Shown: in pieces, positions 7,047 through 14,385 of the stretch
Numbering within the stretch: position 1 is the first letter of the stretch
Layout: every line of letters starts with the position of its first letter
From: an uncultured Clostridia bacterium
Lineage (GTDB): Bacteria > Bacillota > Clostridia > Lachnospirales > Lachnospiraceae
NCBI GenBank assembly: GCA_937895705.1
Contig: CALBKM010000018.1
Coordinates: forward strand, 1-21,465
Reading direction: 5' to 3'
DNA: 21,465 nucleotides
Position numbers and translations under genes: made by a program
Notes under the pieces: generated by a model
Told to the model about the DNA's origin: nothing
Databases searched by the model: none
The model's input: only the letters and a program-made list of their open reading frames with translations

Positions 7047-7490
7047 CTATTTTTCATGTTTATTCTGCCCAAGTGTTACTGCCTGCTCTAACGCCCAATT
7101 CTGCATTTCAACAAACAACCTTCCCTTTAACCGGTCATATTCTATCCAGCAGAGCCTGTGGTCCTCTTCTGTGGGTTCTGACACTTTCTCAAGCATCTCT
7201 CCGCAATAATAGGTCTGAATCGGATGAAAATACGGAATAGTCGGATGGGTCGTATAGGCTTCCGCAGAACACACTTTATCCTTTACAAGAGACAAATACC
7301 CTGCTTCTTCCATACACTCTCTTTCAATACATGCCGAATGACTCTCCCCTACTTCTACTCCTCCACCCAAGAGAAAATAGCCCTTCGACGTTTGAATCAC
7401 ACCGACCATGTTTCCACGGAAAGGAATCAGATACGCCCCTTCCCGGTCCGTATATTCCGCTTTTTCTTTCACTCCAAAAACTTTGTGCAT
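7047..7490 (-). CDS. Nudix hydrolase
   Basis: A 147-aa Nudix protein. The box is complete at about residues 43-65 (G-x5-E-x7-RECMEEAGY), with LLGGGVEVGE around its start. The pattern 'EGAYLIPFRGNMVGVIQTSKGYFLLGGGVE' broken across 18-46 is common in short Firmicute Nudix proteins of unknown substrate. Two ATGs are adjacent (7493 and 7490). AGGAGG is only two bases from the first and five from the second, so I use the second; an annotation from 7493 is equally readable. It lies between a GNAT gene (29 bp upstream) and the next Nudix gene (63 bp downstream). Confidence 0.87.
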   Translation of the reverse strand: MHKVFGVKEKAEYTDREGAYLIPFRGNMVGVIQTSKGYFLLGGGVEVGESHSACIERECMEEAGYLSLVKDKVCSAEAYTTHPTIPYFHPIQTYYCGEMLEKVSEPTEEDHRLCWIEYDRLKGRLFVEMQNWALEQAVTLGQNKHEK

Positions 7491-7519
7491 CATAACCTCC
7501 TAAAACCTTCCTCACCAAA

Positions 7520-7909
7520 CTAACTCCGAAAGGTCTCCATCTGTCCGCAAAGCATCTGATAGAACCCGAATTTCTCATAAAACGGCTTTAAACTTTCTTC
7601 ATAAACAACAGAAATCATATAAATACGTTTTTCTTTCAGATATGCAATCATCTGATTCATCAATTCGGTGCCTACCCCGTTCCCCTGATACTCCGGATGA
7701 ACCATCAGATCCTGAATATAAGCATCTGTCACACCGTTTGACACACAATCAATATATCCGATCATTTTATCTTTATCATAAACCGCAATATGATAATAGG
7801 ATGTCATCAACGGATTCCCATACTCCTCTTCCATCCTGTTCCAACCTACCGATTCACGCAAATCCGATAAAGCTTTTGCTGATATAGTTTCGTTGTATTT
7901 ATATAGCAT
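7520..7909 (-). CDS. GNAT family N-acetyltransferase
   Basis: A 129-aa single-domain GNAT. Motif A is clear: DLMVHPEYQGNGVGTELM, with the CoA-binding QGNGVG at 75-80. The C-terminal SLKPFYEKFGF (106-116) is motif B with the conserved Tyr. The compact size and the ISVVYEESLKPFYEKFGF ending are typical of bacterial acetyltransferases for small amines, antibiotics or protein N-termini, and the acceptor cannot be decided. The start is ATG 7909 with GGGAG eight bases ahead. It is not obviously paralogous to the other GNAT gene at 1067-1549. Confidence 0.88.
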   Translation of the reverse strand: MLYKYNETISAKALSDLRESVGWNRMEEEYGNPLMTSYYHIAVYDKDKMIGYIDCVSNGVTDAYIQDLMVHPEYQGNGVGTELMNQMIAYLKEKRIYMISVVYEESLKPFYEKFGFYQMLCGQMETFRS

Positions 7910-7971
7910 TTTGTATGCTCCCTTCTGTACAGATTGGAAGTTATCGCTCTGTTAAAATGAAATTTCACGGT

Positions 7972-8364
7972 CTATTCTACTATTTTTTTATCACCAAAAT
8001 ACTGCATCAAGATTAATATCAAAGCACTTCCTGCAAGAATTCCATCCATTACTCCAGCAGGCAACAAAAACATCATCAATGTAATTGTTATAACACAGTT
8101 TATTACAGATAATACTAAGCCCCACATTCTATTTTTCAGCAATCCTATTGCTCCAATAAGTCTAAACACTCCATATATCGCGCCCATAACCATCATCATG
8201 TAAAGATTATCTTGAAAGTATGGAAGTTTAAATTCAAAATATTGTCCTATATCATATTTATCCGTCCCTATGAGCAATGCCGGTATCATAGCAAAAATCC
8301 CACCAAGTTCCATAAAACCACCATGAATAATCATAAGTATCGCTGCTATCATGTACTTTTTCAT
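7972..8364 (-). CDS. Small integral membrane protein, four predicted helices
   Basis: A 130-aa hydrophobic protein. From the chosen start, helices are visible at about residues 3-24, 50-72 (MMMVMGAIYGVFRLIGAIGLL), 78-99 (WGLVLSVINCVITITLMMFLL) and 103-122. A Lys-Asn-Arg turn (KNRMWG) lies between helices 2 and 3. This resembles widespread small membrane proteins with an IGxxGLLKxxxWG motif, but I do not recognise a functional family. ATG 8364 has GGAGG eleven bases ahead; the longer frame begins at a TTG (8391) with no ribosome binding site. It lies between the DUF1016 nuclease and the GNAT gene. Confidence 0.72.
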   Translation of the reverse strand: MKKYMIAAILMIIHGGFMELGGIFAMIPALLIGTDKYDIGQYFEFKLPYFQDNLYMMMVMGAIYGVFRLIGAIGLLKNRMWGLVLSVINCVITITLMMFLLPAGVMDGILAGSALILILMQYFGDKKIVE

Positions 8365-8427
8365 AACTATATATTCCTCCGTAAACTTCAAATCTTCGCG
8401 TTCTTTAATAAAGCAAATTAAAAATTG

Positions 8428-9504
8428 CTATATTCCCATTTCTTCCATCTCTTTTAACATAAACGCTTCTAATTTCTTCTTGTCCGGCAAATGCAACATA
8501 TATGTTGAAACGAACAGCTGATTATCCATGCCAGACAACGCATACTCTACCATCTGTGAACCTTTATCCGTACACAGCAAAATTCCTACCGGTGGATTAT
8601 CTCCCGACATCATTTCATTTTTCTTATAATATCCTACATATGCGTTGAGCTGACCTAAATCCTCATGCTTAAATTCATCATTTTTCAACTCAATTATCAC
8701 ATTGCAATGCAGTAATCTATTATAAAAAACCAAGTCCACAAAATAATATTTATCATCTATAATAATTCTTTTCTGTCTTGCCTCAAAGCAAAACCCTTCA
8801 CCTAATTCCAGCATAAACTCTTGCAGATGATCCATAAGCGCTTGCTCCAAATCCGATTCAGAAACAGCATCTTTTGCCTCTAACCCTAAGAATTCAAATG
8901 TAAACGGGTCCTTAATTGTAAGCATTGTATTTGTGCAGTTATCAATTGATGGCTGTACTAATAATTCCGGTTTCTTACTGATGCCGGCTCGCACATATAA
9001 ATTAGTTTTAATTTGTCTTCGTAATTCTCTAACACTCCAATTGCACTTAATACACTCTGTTTCATAAAAAAATCTTTCAAACGCATCATCGATTACCATG
9101 ATTTCCCTTATGTGGGAAAACGACAAATTCTGAACCAACACATCAGGCCTTGTCACAAATTCGTTCGACACTGTCGAGTAATTTCCAAAATCCTCCAATT
9201 CAAATTCATTCGACACTGTCGAATGAATTTGCGGATAAGTTAAGTAGAACTGCCTGCATACACGAAAAAGCGTTTCGTTTAAACCTTTTTCAGAAATCTG
9301 TTTTTCCAATTTTTTTAATAGATTTGTTCCATATTCCGCTTTATCCTTACCACCTTGTTCATATTCAACAATATAATATCCGATTGCCCAATTTCTTAAT
9401 GTCATTAACTGATTAACCGCACTTTTGGCCATTCCTCCAGCCCTAGTGCTAATCTCCTTAATGCTATTCATTAAAATTTCAAAAGAAATATTGTTCTCTG
9501 TCAT
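8428..9504 (-). CDS. DUF1016/YhcG-family protein with PDDEXK nuclease domain
   Basis: A 358-aa protein in two parts. The N-terminal half (about 10-185) is the DUF1016 helical region, with the typical LRNWAIGYYIVEYEQ and RQFYLTYPQ. The C-terminal half (about 200-345) is a PDDEXK-type nuclease core, with Asp257 in YYFVDLVFYNRLL and the Glu272-x-Lys274 pair in VIIELK. Family members are predicted restriction-like nucleases linked to mobile and defence loci; the target is unknown. Unusually, residues 93-101 and 109-116 repeat (I)(H/Y)STVSNEF, each encoded by a DNA palindrome where relatives run straight into the LSFSH segment. AGGAG lies seven bases before ATG 9504. It has a clear promoter just upstream and probably heads the cluster running down to 5051. 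Confidence 0.88.
   Translation of the reverse strand: MTENNISFEILMNSIKEISTRAGGMAKSAVNQLMTLRNWAIGYYIVEYEQGGKDKAEYGTNLLKKLEKQISEKGLNETLFRVCRQFYLTYPQIHSTVSNEFELEDFGNYSTVSNEFVTRPDVLVQNLSFSHIREIMVIDDAFERFFYETECIKCNWSVRELRRQIKTNLYVRAGISKKPELLVQPSIDNCTNTMLTIKDPFTFEFLGLEAKDAVSESDLEQALMDHLQEFMLELGEGFCFEARQKRIIIDDKYYFVDLVFYNRLLHCNVIIELKNDEFKHEDLGQLNAYVGYYKKNEMMSGDNPPVGILLCTDKGSQMVEYALSGMDNQLFVSTYMLHLPDKKKLEAFMLKEMEEMGI
9157..9230. repeat. Two in-frame palindromes inside the DUF1016 gene (45-bp repeat)
   Basis: 9202-9230 is a perfect 29-nt palindrome: the arm AAATTCATTCGACA (9202-9215), a central C at 9216, then its exact complement (9217-9230). A second, imperfect copy is centred on 9171 (9157-9184) with the same core TTCGACA-C-TGTCGA. 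The centres are 45 bp apart, exactly 15 codons, so reading frame is kept and both encode STVSNEF. Arms this long are unusual in coding DNA. Confidence 0.85.
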
Positions 9505-9559
9505 TCATTCACTCCTTTCAATTTACATTCGCTCAAGAGAACTCTTATTTGTCTCTCCC

Positions 9560-9588
9560 ATTATACCACACATCCACAAATATCTGCA
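9560..9588 (-). promoter_or_regulatory. Promoter of the DUF1016 gene and probable downstream operon
   Basis: A perfect TATAAT on the minus strand (9565-9560) is preceded by TGG, forming an extended -10. The -35 position (9588-9583, TGCAGA) is poor, which extended -10 promoters tolerate. The leader to ATG 9504 is about 50 nt. Confidence 0.6.
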
Positions 9589-9595
9589 TACAAAC

Positions 9596-9766
9596 CTATA
9601 GTTTCTCTACCAATTTCTCTATCTCCACCCCCGCAGCCTGTATGCGACTTCCCGTACTTTTCTTCTTTGCGTGCACCTCTTTCAAAGCCCCTGAGACTTC
9701 CGCTGTGGCATGGTCTCTTGGAACTTTACGGAGGATGTTAGTCGTTCTTATTGTTCCGTTTGCTTG
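9596..9766 (-). pseudogene. Start-less open frame, probable 3' remnant of a gene
   Basis: The minus strand stays open for 56 codons before TAG at 9598-9596. The sequence reads like a real protein end: Lys/Glu-rich helical stretches such as ALKEVHAKKKSTGSRIQ and AAGVEIEKLVEKL. No ATG exists in this frame, the codons before 9766 are a stop, and no ribosome binding site fits the in-frame TTG/GTG codons. The simplest reading is a truncated gene end left by a deletion or an inserted element, since it abuts the structured stretch 9722-9875. I do not recognise the parent family. Confidence 0.35.
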
Positions 9767-9875
9767 TCAGCAACGCTCAGACAGGGAGGTCTGAGCGAGG
9801 TCGCCATAAGGCACGGATGCCGCATAAGACCGGTTGCGTCACTTTCTAAAAGACTTTACGGAACAATTAGAAAGG
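9722..9875. repeat. Structured intergenic element with nested inverted repeats
   Basis: Between the atpC terminator and the DUF1016 promoter the DNA is full of complementary arms. The outer arm ATTGTTCCGT (9750-9759) matches ACGGAACAAT (9858-9867). Inside are GCAAC/GTTGC (9770-9774/9833-9837), a perfect 9-bp hairpin CGCTCAGAC/GTCTGAGCG (9774-9782/9789-9797), and GGTC/GACC (9799-9802/9828-9831) enclosing GGC/GCC. A competing hairpin CTTTCTAA/TTAGAAAG (9842-9849/9867-9874) excludes the outer stem. ACTTTACGGA occurs directly repeated at 9723-9732 and 9853-9862. It could be a structured RNA, a small non-autonomous mobile repeat, or a remnant of a larger element. Confidence 0.5.
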
Positions 9876-9912
9876 CAACAAAAACCCCACGCCGCATACT
9901 GCTGCGTGGGGT
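9876..9912 (-). terminator. Rho-independent terminator of the ATP synthase operon
   Basis: A strong hairpin has ACCCCACGC (9884-9892) pairing with GCGTGGGGT (9904-9912) and inner GC pairs. On the minus strand it is followed by TTTTTGTTG. It begins only six bases beyond the atpC stop codon. Confidence 0.9.
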
Positions 9913-9917
9913 AAATT

Positions 9918-10337
9918 CTAAAGTCTCTTCTCCGCCAGTCCGATTCGAACCAATGACCTTCTCAGAGCCAGCTCGGCTCTTGCCATATTCACGTCCGAAT
10001 CGCCGCTCTTTAAGCGACGCTCTGCGCGGATTTGCGCTTCCTTTGCGCGGTTTAAATCAATCTCTTCCGGCCACTCGCACGACTCTGCGAGAATGGTGAC
10101 ATGGTCCTGCATAATTTCTACAAAACCGGAGTGCATGGCTGCCTGACGGTCGCCCTCTGCGCTTCCTTTGATGTTTAATACGCCCGGCACTAAGATGGCG
10201 GTTAACGGGATATGATCTTTAAGAACACCCATCTCGCCTTCCGTGGTCCGAAGCTCTACCATTTCCACATCAGCATCGTAGAAGATTCTGTCCGGAGAAA
10301 TTATTTTTAATCGAAACAGTCTGCCTGTATCTGCCAT
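9918..10337 (-). CDS. atpC: F-type ATP synthase epsilon subunit
   Basis: 139 aa, normal length. The N-terminal beta-sandwich (about 5-88) carries LKIISPDRIFYDADVEMVELRTTEG and the conserved GxxxxxxxHxPL segment (GVLKDHIPLTAIL). The C-terminal helical hairpin (about 92-139) is Arg/Ala-rich (NRAKEAQIRAERRL, ALRRSLVRIGLAEKR). Epsilon sits in the central stalk with gamma on the c-ring, couples rotation to the catalytic head, and its C-terminal helices can inhibit ATP hydrolysis. AAAGGAG lies five bases before ATG 10337. It is the last gene of the operon, 26 bp after atpD and directly before the terminator. Confidence 0.97.
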   Translation of the reverse strand: MADTGRLFRLKIISPDRIFYDADVEMVELRTTEGEMGVLKDHIPLTAILVPGVLNIKGSAEGDRQAAMHSGFVEIMQDHVTILAESCEWPEEIDLNRAKEAQIRAERRLKSGDSDVNMARAELALRRSLVRIGLAEKRL

Positions 10338-10363
10338 AGTTTCTCCTTTCCCTGCAAAGTCGC

Positions 10364-11761
10364 TTACTTATTGTTCACTCTTGCAAGTACGTCGTCGATG
10401 TTACCTGCATTTAAGAAGAAGCTCTCCGGAATATCGTCGTGCTTTCCTTCGAGGATTTCCTTGAAGCCCTGGATAGTCTCGGAAATCGGTACGTAGCGTC
10501 CCGGAAGACCGGTGAACTGCTCCGCAACGTGGAACGGCTGGGACAGGAAACGCTGTACTTTTCTTGCTCTTGCTACCAACAGCTTGTCGTCCTCGGAAAG
10601 TTCGTCCATACCGAGAATTGCGATAATATCCTGCAACTCCTTGTACTTCTGAAGGATTTCCTGTACGCCGCGGGCTACCTGATAGTGCTCCTCACCTACG
10701 ATACGCGGGTCGAGGATACGAGAGGTAGACTCAAGCGGGTCCACTGCCGGATAAATACCAAGCTCAACGATGGAACGGGACAACACCGTGGTTGCATCCA
10801 GATGTGCGAAGGTGGTTGCCGGAGCCGGGTCCGTAAGGTCATCCGCCGGCACATAAACTGCCTGTACGGAAGTAATGGAACCGTTCTTCGTGGAGGTAAT
10901 ACGCTCCTGCAGAGCACCCATCTCCGTCTGTAAGGTCGGCTGGTAACCTACTGCGGACGGCATACGTCCAAGCAGCGCGGATACCTCGGAACCTGCCTGG
11001 GTAAAACGGAAGATGTTATCGATAAAGAGTAAGACGTCCTTTCCGGACTTATCACGGAAGTACTCCGCCATGGTAAGGCCCGTAAGACCTACTCGCATTC
11101 TTGCTCCCGGCGGCTCGTTCATCTGTCCGAATACCATGGTGGTCTTCTCGATAACGCCGGACTCAATCATTTCGTAATAAAGGTCATTTCCTTCACGGGT
11201 ACGCTCGCCTACGCCGGTAAATACGGAATAGCCGCCGTGCTCCGTTGCGATATTGGTAATGAGCTCCTGGATCAGAACCGTCTTACCTACACCCGCACCG
11301 CCGAACAAACCGATCTTACCACCCTTCTGATATGGGCAGAGAAGGTCTACGACCTTAATACCGGTCTCTAACATTTCGGTCTGTGTGGACTGCTCCTCAA
11401 ACTTCGGAGCCGGTCTGTGAATCGGGTAATATTCCACTCCTTCCGGAGCATCTTTTTCATCAATCGGATTACCGAGTACGTTAAACATTCTGCCGAGGGT
11501 CTTCTCACCTACCGGAACCGAAATCGGAGCACCGGTTGCCAGTGCGTCCATACCGCGCACCAAACCGTCCGTCGGTCCCATGGCGATACAGCGAACCGTA
11601 TCGTCACCGAGATGCTGTGCAACCTCTACTACCAGAACGTCGCCGTCCTGCTTGGTTACTTTAATTGCCTCGTATATTTCCGGAAGATTGCCCTCCGTAA
11701 ACTTAACGTCTAAAACCGCACCGATAATCTGAGTGATTTTTCCAAGTTTGTTTTCTGCCAA
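10364..11761 (-). CDS. atpD: F-type ATP synthase beta subunit (catalytic)
   Basis: 465 aa from the chosen start. The N-terminal barrel starts GKITQIIGAVLDVKF. Walker A is GGAGVGKT at about 153-160, with the catalytic GERTREGNDLY Glu shortly after. LLFIDNIFRFTQAGSEVSALLGR is Walker B and its surroundings, followed by the PSAVGYQPTL loop. Beta forms the three catalytic sites of F1. No ATG fits. The frame first offers GTG at 11773, which is fused to the AAGGAG itself, and TTG at 11761, which gives the family-typical MAEN start with AGGAG eleven bases ahead; I prefer the TTG. It is separated from atpG by 173 bp of inverted-repeat DNA, far more than any other gap in the operon. Confidence 0.97.
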   Translation of the reverse strand: MAENKLGKITQIIGAVLDVKFTEGNLPEIYEAIKVTKQDGDVLVVEVAQHLGDDTVRCIAMGPTDGLVRGMDALATGAPISVPVGEKTLGRMFNVLGNPIDEKDAPEGVEYYPIHRPAPKFEEQSTQTEMLETGIKVVDLLCPYQKGGKIGLFGGAGVGKTVLIQELITNIATEHGGYSVFTGVGERTREGNDLYYEMIESGVIEKTTMVFGQMNEPPGARMRVGLTGLTMAEYFRDKSGKDVLLFIDNIFRFTQAGSEVSALLGRMPSAVGYQPTLQTEMGALQERITSTKNGSITSVQAVYVPADDLTDPAPATTFAHLDATTVLSRSIVELGIYPAVDPLESTSRILDPRIVGEEHYQVARGVQEILQKYKELQDIIAILGMDELSEDDKLLVARARKVQRFLSQPFHVAEQFTGLPGRYVPISETIQGFKEILEGKHDDIPESFFLNAGNIDDVLARVNNK

Positions 11762-11800
11762 CTTTTCTGTCACTCCTTTTCTGTAATATATTGTATAATC

Positions 11801-11945
11801 GCGAATCGTGCGCTGACCCGAATCCGAATCCGTGCGCAGTCTTCGCTTCGCTCCGGTCGGCGCTTAACAAGTGCCACTGGCACTTAGCGCCCTCCGCGGA
11901 GCGGATTCGATTGGATAAAACGATTCCAATCGTTTTATCCAATCG
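11801..11945. repeat. Inverted-repeat-rich insertion between atpG and atpD
   Basis: 11908-11945 is a 38-nt palindrome with perfect 18-nt arms around CC (11926-11927); it begins inside the last codons of atpG and includes its stop. Next, AAGTGCCA-C-TGGCACTT (11869-11885) is nested in GGCGCT/AGCGCC (11859-11864/11886-11891), with a four-base bulge. CTCCGCGGAG (11892-11901) is self-complementary. CGAATCCG (11819-11826, overlapping second copy 11825-11832) can pair with CGGATTCG (11902-11909). As RNA this would fold into a strong multi-stem structure. The sequence looks like a dispersed repeat dropped into the operon; it may also act as an attenuator or RNA-stability element. No T-run follows the stems, so it is not a normal terminator. 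Confidence 0.75.
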
Positions 11946-12801
11946 CATTTGCGCCTGCTATAATCTCTGTCAATTCCTGCGTAATGGAGCTCTGACGGGC
12001 TCTGTTGTACTTGAGACCCAAGTCAGCAATCATCTCATCCGCATTGTTGGTCGCCGAATCCATTGCCTGCATTCTTGCACCGTTCTCACTGGCAAGTGCC
12101 TGCACCAGACCGCCGTAAATCAAACTGTTAATGTATTTCGGAATAATCAGCTCTAACGCTTCTTCCGCCTCCGGCTCGTAATTCATCATTGTCAGCGCAT
12201 CCTCGGACTTTACTTCCTCTTCTTCCGATTCCTCAAAGGCCACCGGAAGCAAGCGGATAAAAGTCGGAATGTGACTTACCGTATTCTTAAACACGGTATA
12301 GGCAAGATAAATCTCGCTGATTTTACCTTCCGTAAAGTCGGACAGCACCTGCTTGCCGATTTCGGAAGCATCGGAGAACAACGGCTCGTTCATTGCTTCG
12401 GAATAATCCTGCGCAATCTCATAGCCCCGTCTTGCCAGTCCGTCACGGCCCTTGCGACCTACGGCATAAATCACAACATCGTCCTTACGCATCCCGCTCT
12501 CCGTCACAAGCTTCATGACGTTGGCGTTATATCCGCCCGCGAGACCGCGGTTGGAGGTAATGACGATAATACCCTTCTTGCCTTCGCCCGCACCGTCCAG
12601 ATACGGATGGTTGATATTTCCGGATTTCTTTAACATGGATTTTACGGTAGCGTACATCGCATTGAAGTACGGCTGCGACTCTTCCGCACGCGCTTTTGCT
12701 TTTTGCAGCTTTACGGTAGCAACAAGCTTCATCGCCTTCGTAATCTGCTCTGTGCTTTGAATACTTTCCCTGCGTCTCTTTATGTCACGCATGGATGCCA
12801 T
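11935..12801 (-). CDS. atpG: F-type ATP synthase gamma subunit
   Basis: 288 aa, normal length. The N-terminal ASMRDIKRRRESIQSTEQITKAMKLVATVKLQKA and the C-terminal IADLGLKYNRARQSSITQELTEIIAGANAI are the two long helices that form the rotating coiled-coil shaft; both match the most conserved gamma regions. The middle (about 75-230) is the Rossmann-like domain, with GIIVITSNRGLAGGYN. Gamma rotates inside alpha3beta3 and carries torque from the c-ring. ATG 12801 is preceded by a weak TAGGTGA. It follows atpA after 32 bp. Its stop codon lies inside a 38-nt palindrome, which is unusual. Confidence 0.97.
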   Translation of the reverse strand: MASMRDIKRRRESIQSTEQITKAMKLVATVKLQKAKARAEESQPYFNAMYATVKSMLKKSGNINHPYLDGAGEGKKGIIVITSNRGLAGGYNANVMKLVTESGMRKDDVVIYAVGRKGRDGLARRGYEIAQDYSEAMNEPLFSDASEIGKQVLSDFTEGKISEIYLAYTVFKNTVSHIPTFIRLLPVAFEESEEEEVKSEDALTMMNYEPEAEEALELIIPKYINSLIYGGLVQALASENGARMQAMDSATNNADEMIADLGLKYNRARQSSITQELTEIIAGANAIG

Positions 12802-12833
12802 AACGTATCACCTACACTTTCTTTGCGCTGTGC

Positions 12834-14342
12834 TTATTTGTTAAACTCTTTCTTGAACTCTTCGATTGCCTTTACCATAAGCTTCTCGATATCCTCGGTC
12901 AGCTGCTTTTCGGTACGGATACCTTCCGGAAGCTCCGGATACTTGGTATCGATAAACTCGAAGAGACCTTTTTCAAACTCCATAATATCATCCACTTCAA
13001 CGTCAAGTAAGAACTTCTTCGTTGCAGCGTAGATAATGATAACCTGATACTCAACCGGCATCGGCTTGTACTGCGGCTGCTTTAAAATCTCACGGATACG
13101 CTCACCCTGTGCTAACTTCTCCTTCGTATCGGCATCCAAATCGGAACCGAACTGTGCAAAGGAAGCAAGCTCACGATACTGAGCAAGGTCGATACGAATC
13201 GGACCTGCAATCTTCTTCATTGCCTTAATCTGTGCAGAACCGCCTACACGGGATACGGAAAGTCCCGGGTTAACTGCCGGACGGAAACCGGAGTTAAACA
13301 TCTCGGTCTCAAGGTAAATCTGACCGTCCGTAATGGAAATTACGTTGGTCGGAATGTATGCGGAAACGTCGCCTGCCTGGGTCTCGATAATCGGAAGTGC
13401 CGTTAAGGAACCCCCGCCCAGCTTATCGGAAAGTCGTGCCGCACGCTCAAGCAGTCGGGAATGTAAGTAGAATACATCACCCGGATAAGCCTCACGTCCC
13501 GGCGGACGCTTAAGTAACAGGGACAGGGTACGGTATGCGGTTGCATGCTTACTCAAATCGTCGTAAACGATAAGCACATCCTCGCCGTTTTCCATCCACT
13601 CTTCACCGATTGCACAGCCCGAATACGGAGCGATGTACTGGAGCGGTGCCAGCTCACTTGCGGTTGCCGCAACGATGGTGGTGTAATCCATTGCACCGTG
13701 CTCTTCCAACGTGGAAACGATGGAAGCAACCGTGGAAGCCTTCTGACCGATGGCAACGTAAATACATTTCACGTTCTGGCCCTTCTGGTTAATAATCGTA
13801 TCAATAGCGATTGCAGTCTTACCGGTCTGTCTGTCGCCGATAATAAGCTCTCGCTGACCTCTTCCGATCGGTACCATGGAGTCGATTGCCTTAATACCGG
13901 TCTGAAGCGGAGTATCTACCGATTTTCGGGAAATAACGCCGGATGCCACACGCTCGATCTGGCGGTATTTGTCGGTTTCAATCGGGCCCTTGCCGTCAAT
14001 CGGCTGACCCAGTGCATTTACGACACGACCTGCCATTGCGTCGCCTACCGGCACCTCTACAACGCGGCCCGTCGTCTTTACGGTATCGCCCTCACTGATA
14101 TTACCCATATCACCGAGAAGTACCGCACCTACATTGTCTTCCTCGAGGTTAAGCACCATGCCGTAAACCTCTCCCGGAAACTCTAAAAGTTCGCCCTGCA
14201 TCGCTTTCTGTAACCCATGGATACGCGCGATACCGTCAGCGACCTGAATTACCGTACCGACATCGGACACTTCAAGCTTTGTACTGTAATTCTTGATTTG
14301 TTCTTTGATGACGGAACTGATTTCCTCCGGTCTTAAATTCAA
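12834..14342 (-). CDS. atpA: F-type ATP synthase alpha subunit
   Basis: 502 aa. The regulatory, non-catalytic nucleotide-binding subunit of F1. It has the N-terminal barrel (VSDVGTVIQVADGIARIHGL), the P-loop GDRQTGKT at about 169-176, the segment VLIVYDDLSKHATAYRTLSLLLKRPPGREAYPGD (broken here only in description) and the C-terminal helical domain. The SVSRVGGSAQ segment with the conserved arginine finger is present around 370. The initiator is TTG (14342), with AAGGTG eight bases ahead; no ATG is available at the family's usual N-terminus (the next residues are NLRPEEISSVI). It follows atpH after 43 bp. Confidence 0.97.
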   Translation of the reverse strand: MNLRPEEISSVIKEQIKNYSTKLEVSDVGTVIQVADGIARIHGLQKAMQGELLEFPGEVYGMVLNLEEDNVGAVLLGDMGNISEGDTVKTTGRVVEVPVGDAMAGRVVNALGQPIDGKGPIETDKYRQIERVASGVISRKSVDTPLQTGIKAIDSMVPIGRGQRELIIGDRQTGKTAIAIDTIINQKGQNVKCIYVAIGQKASTVASIVSTLEEHGAMDYTTIVAATASELAPLQYIAPYSGCAIGEEWMENGEDVLIVYDDLSKHATAYRTLSLLLKRPPGREAYPGDVFYLHSRLLERAARLSDKLGGGSLTALPIIETQAGDVSAYIPTNVISITDGQIYLETEMFNSGFRPAVNPGLSVSRVGGSAQIKAMKKIAGPIRIDLAQYRELASFAQFGSDLDADTKEKLAQGERIREILKQPQYKPMPVEYQVIIIYAATKKFLLDVEVDDIMEFEKGLFEFIDTKYPELPEGIRTEKQLTEDIEKLMVKAIEEFKKEFNK

Positions 14343-14385
14343 GGTAAAAGCACCTTCTTTCTACAAAATCTTTATTTTTCGTATA

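Noticed and set aside
9157..9230. Possible start of a CRISPR array
   Set aside because: Only two palindromic copies, in frame within a protein gene, with no regular spacers.
9918..9960. tRNA-like T-arm (GGTTCGAATC on the minus strand) near the end of atpC
   Set aside because: It is inside the coding sequence of a normal-length epsilon subunit, and no D-arm, anticodon arm or matching acceptor strand can be found around it.
9710..10099. 129-codon plus-strand open frame across the atpC end
   Set aside because: It runs antisense through the atpC terminator and coding region, has no ribosome binding site and no recognisable domain.
11785..11800. TATACAATATAT as an internal promoter for atpD
   Set aside because: The -35 position holds GC-rich repeat sequence with no resemblance to TTGACA.
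13545..14186. 213-codon plus-strand open frame opposite atpA
   Set aside because: It is entirely antisense to the conserved P-loop region of atpA; its length reflects codon bias of that gene.
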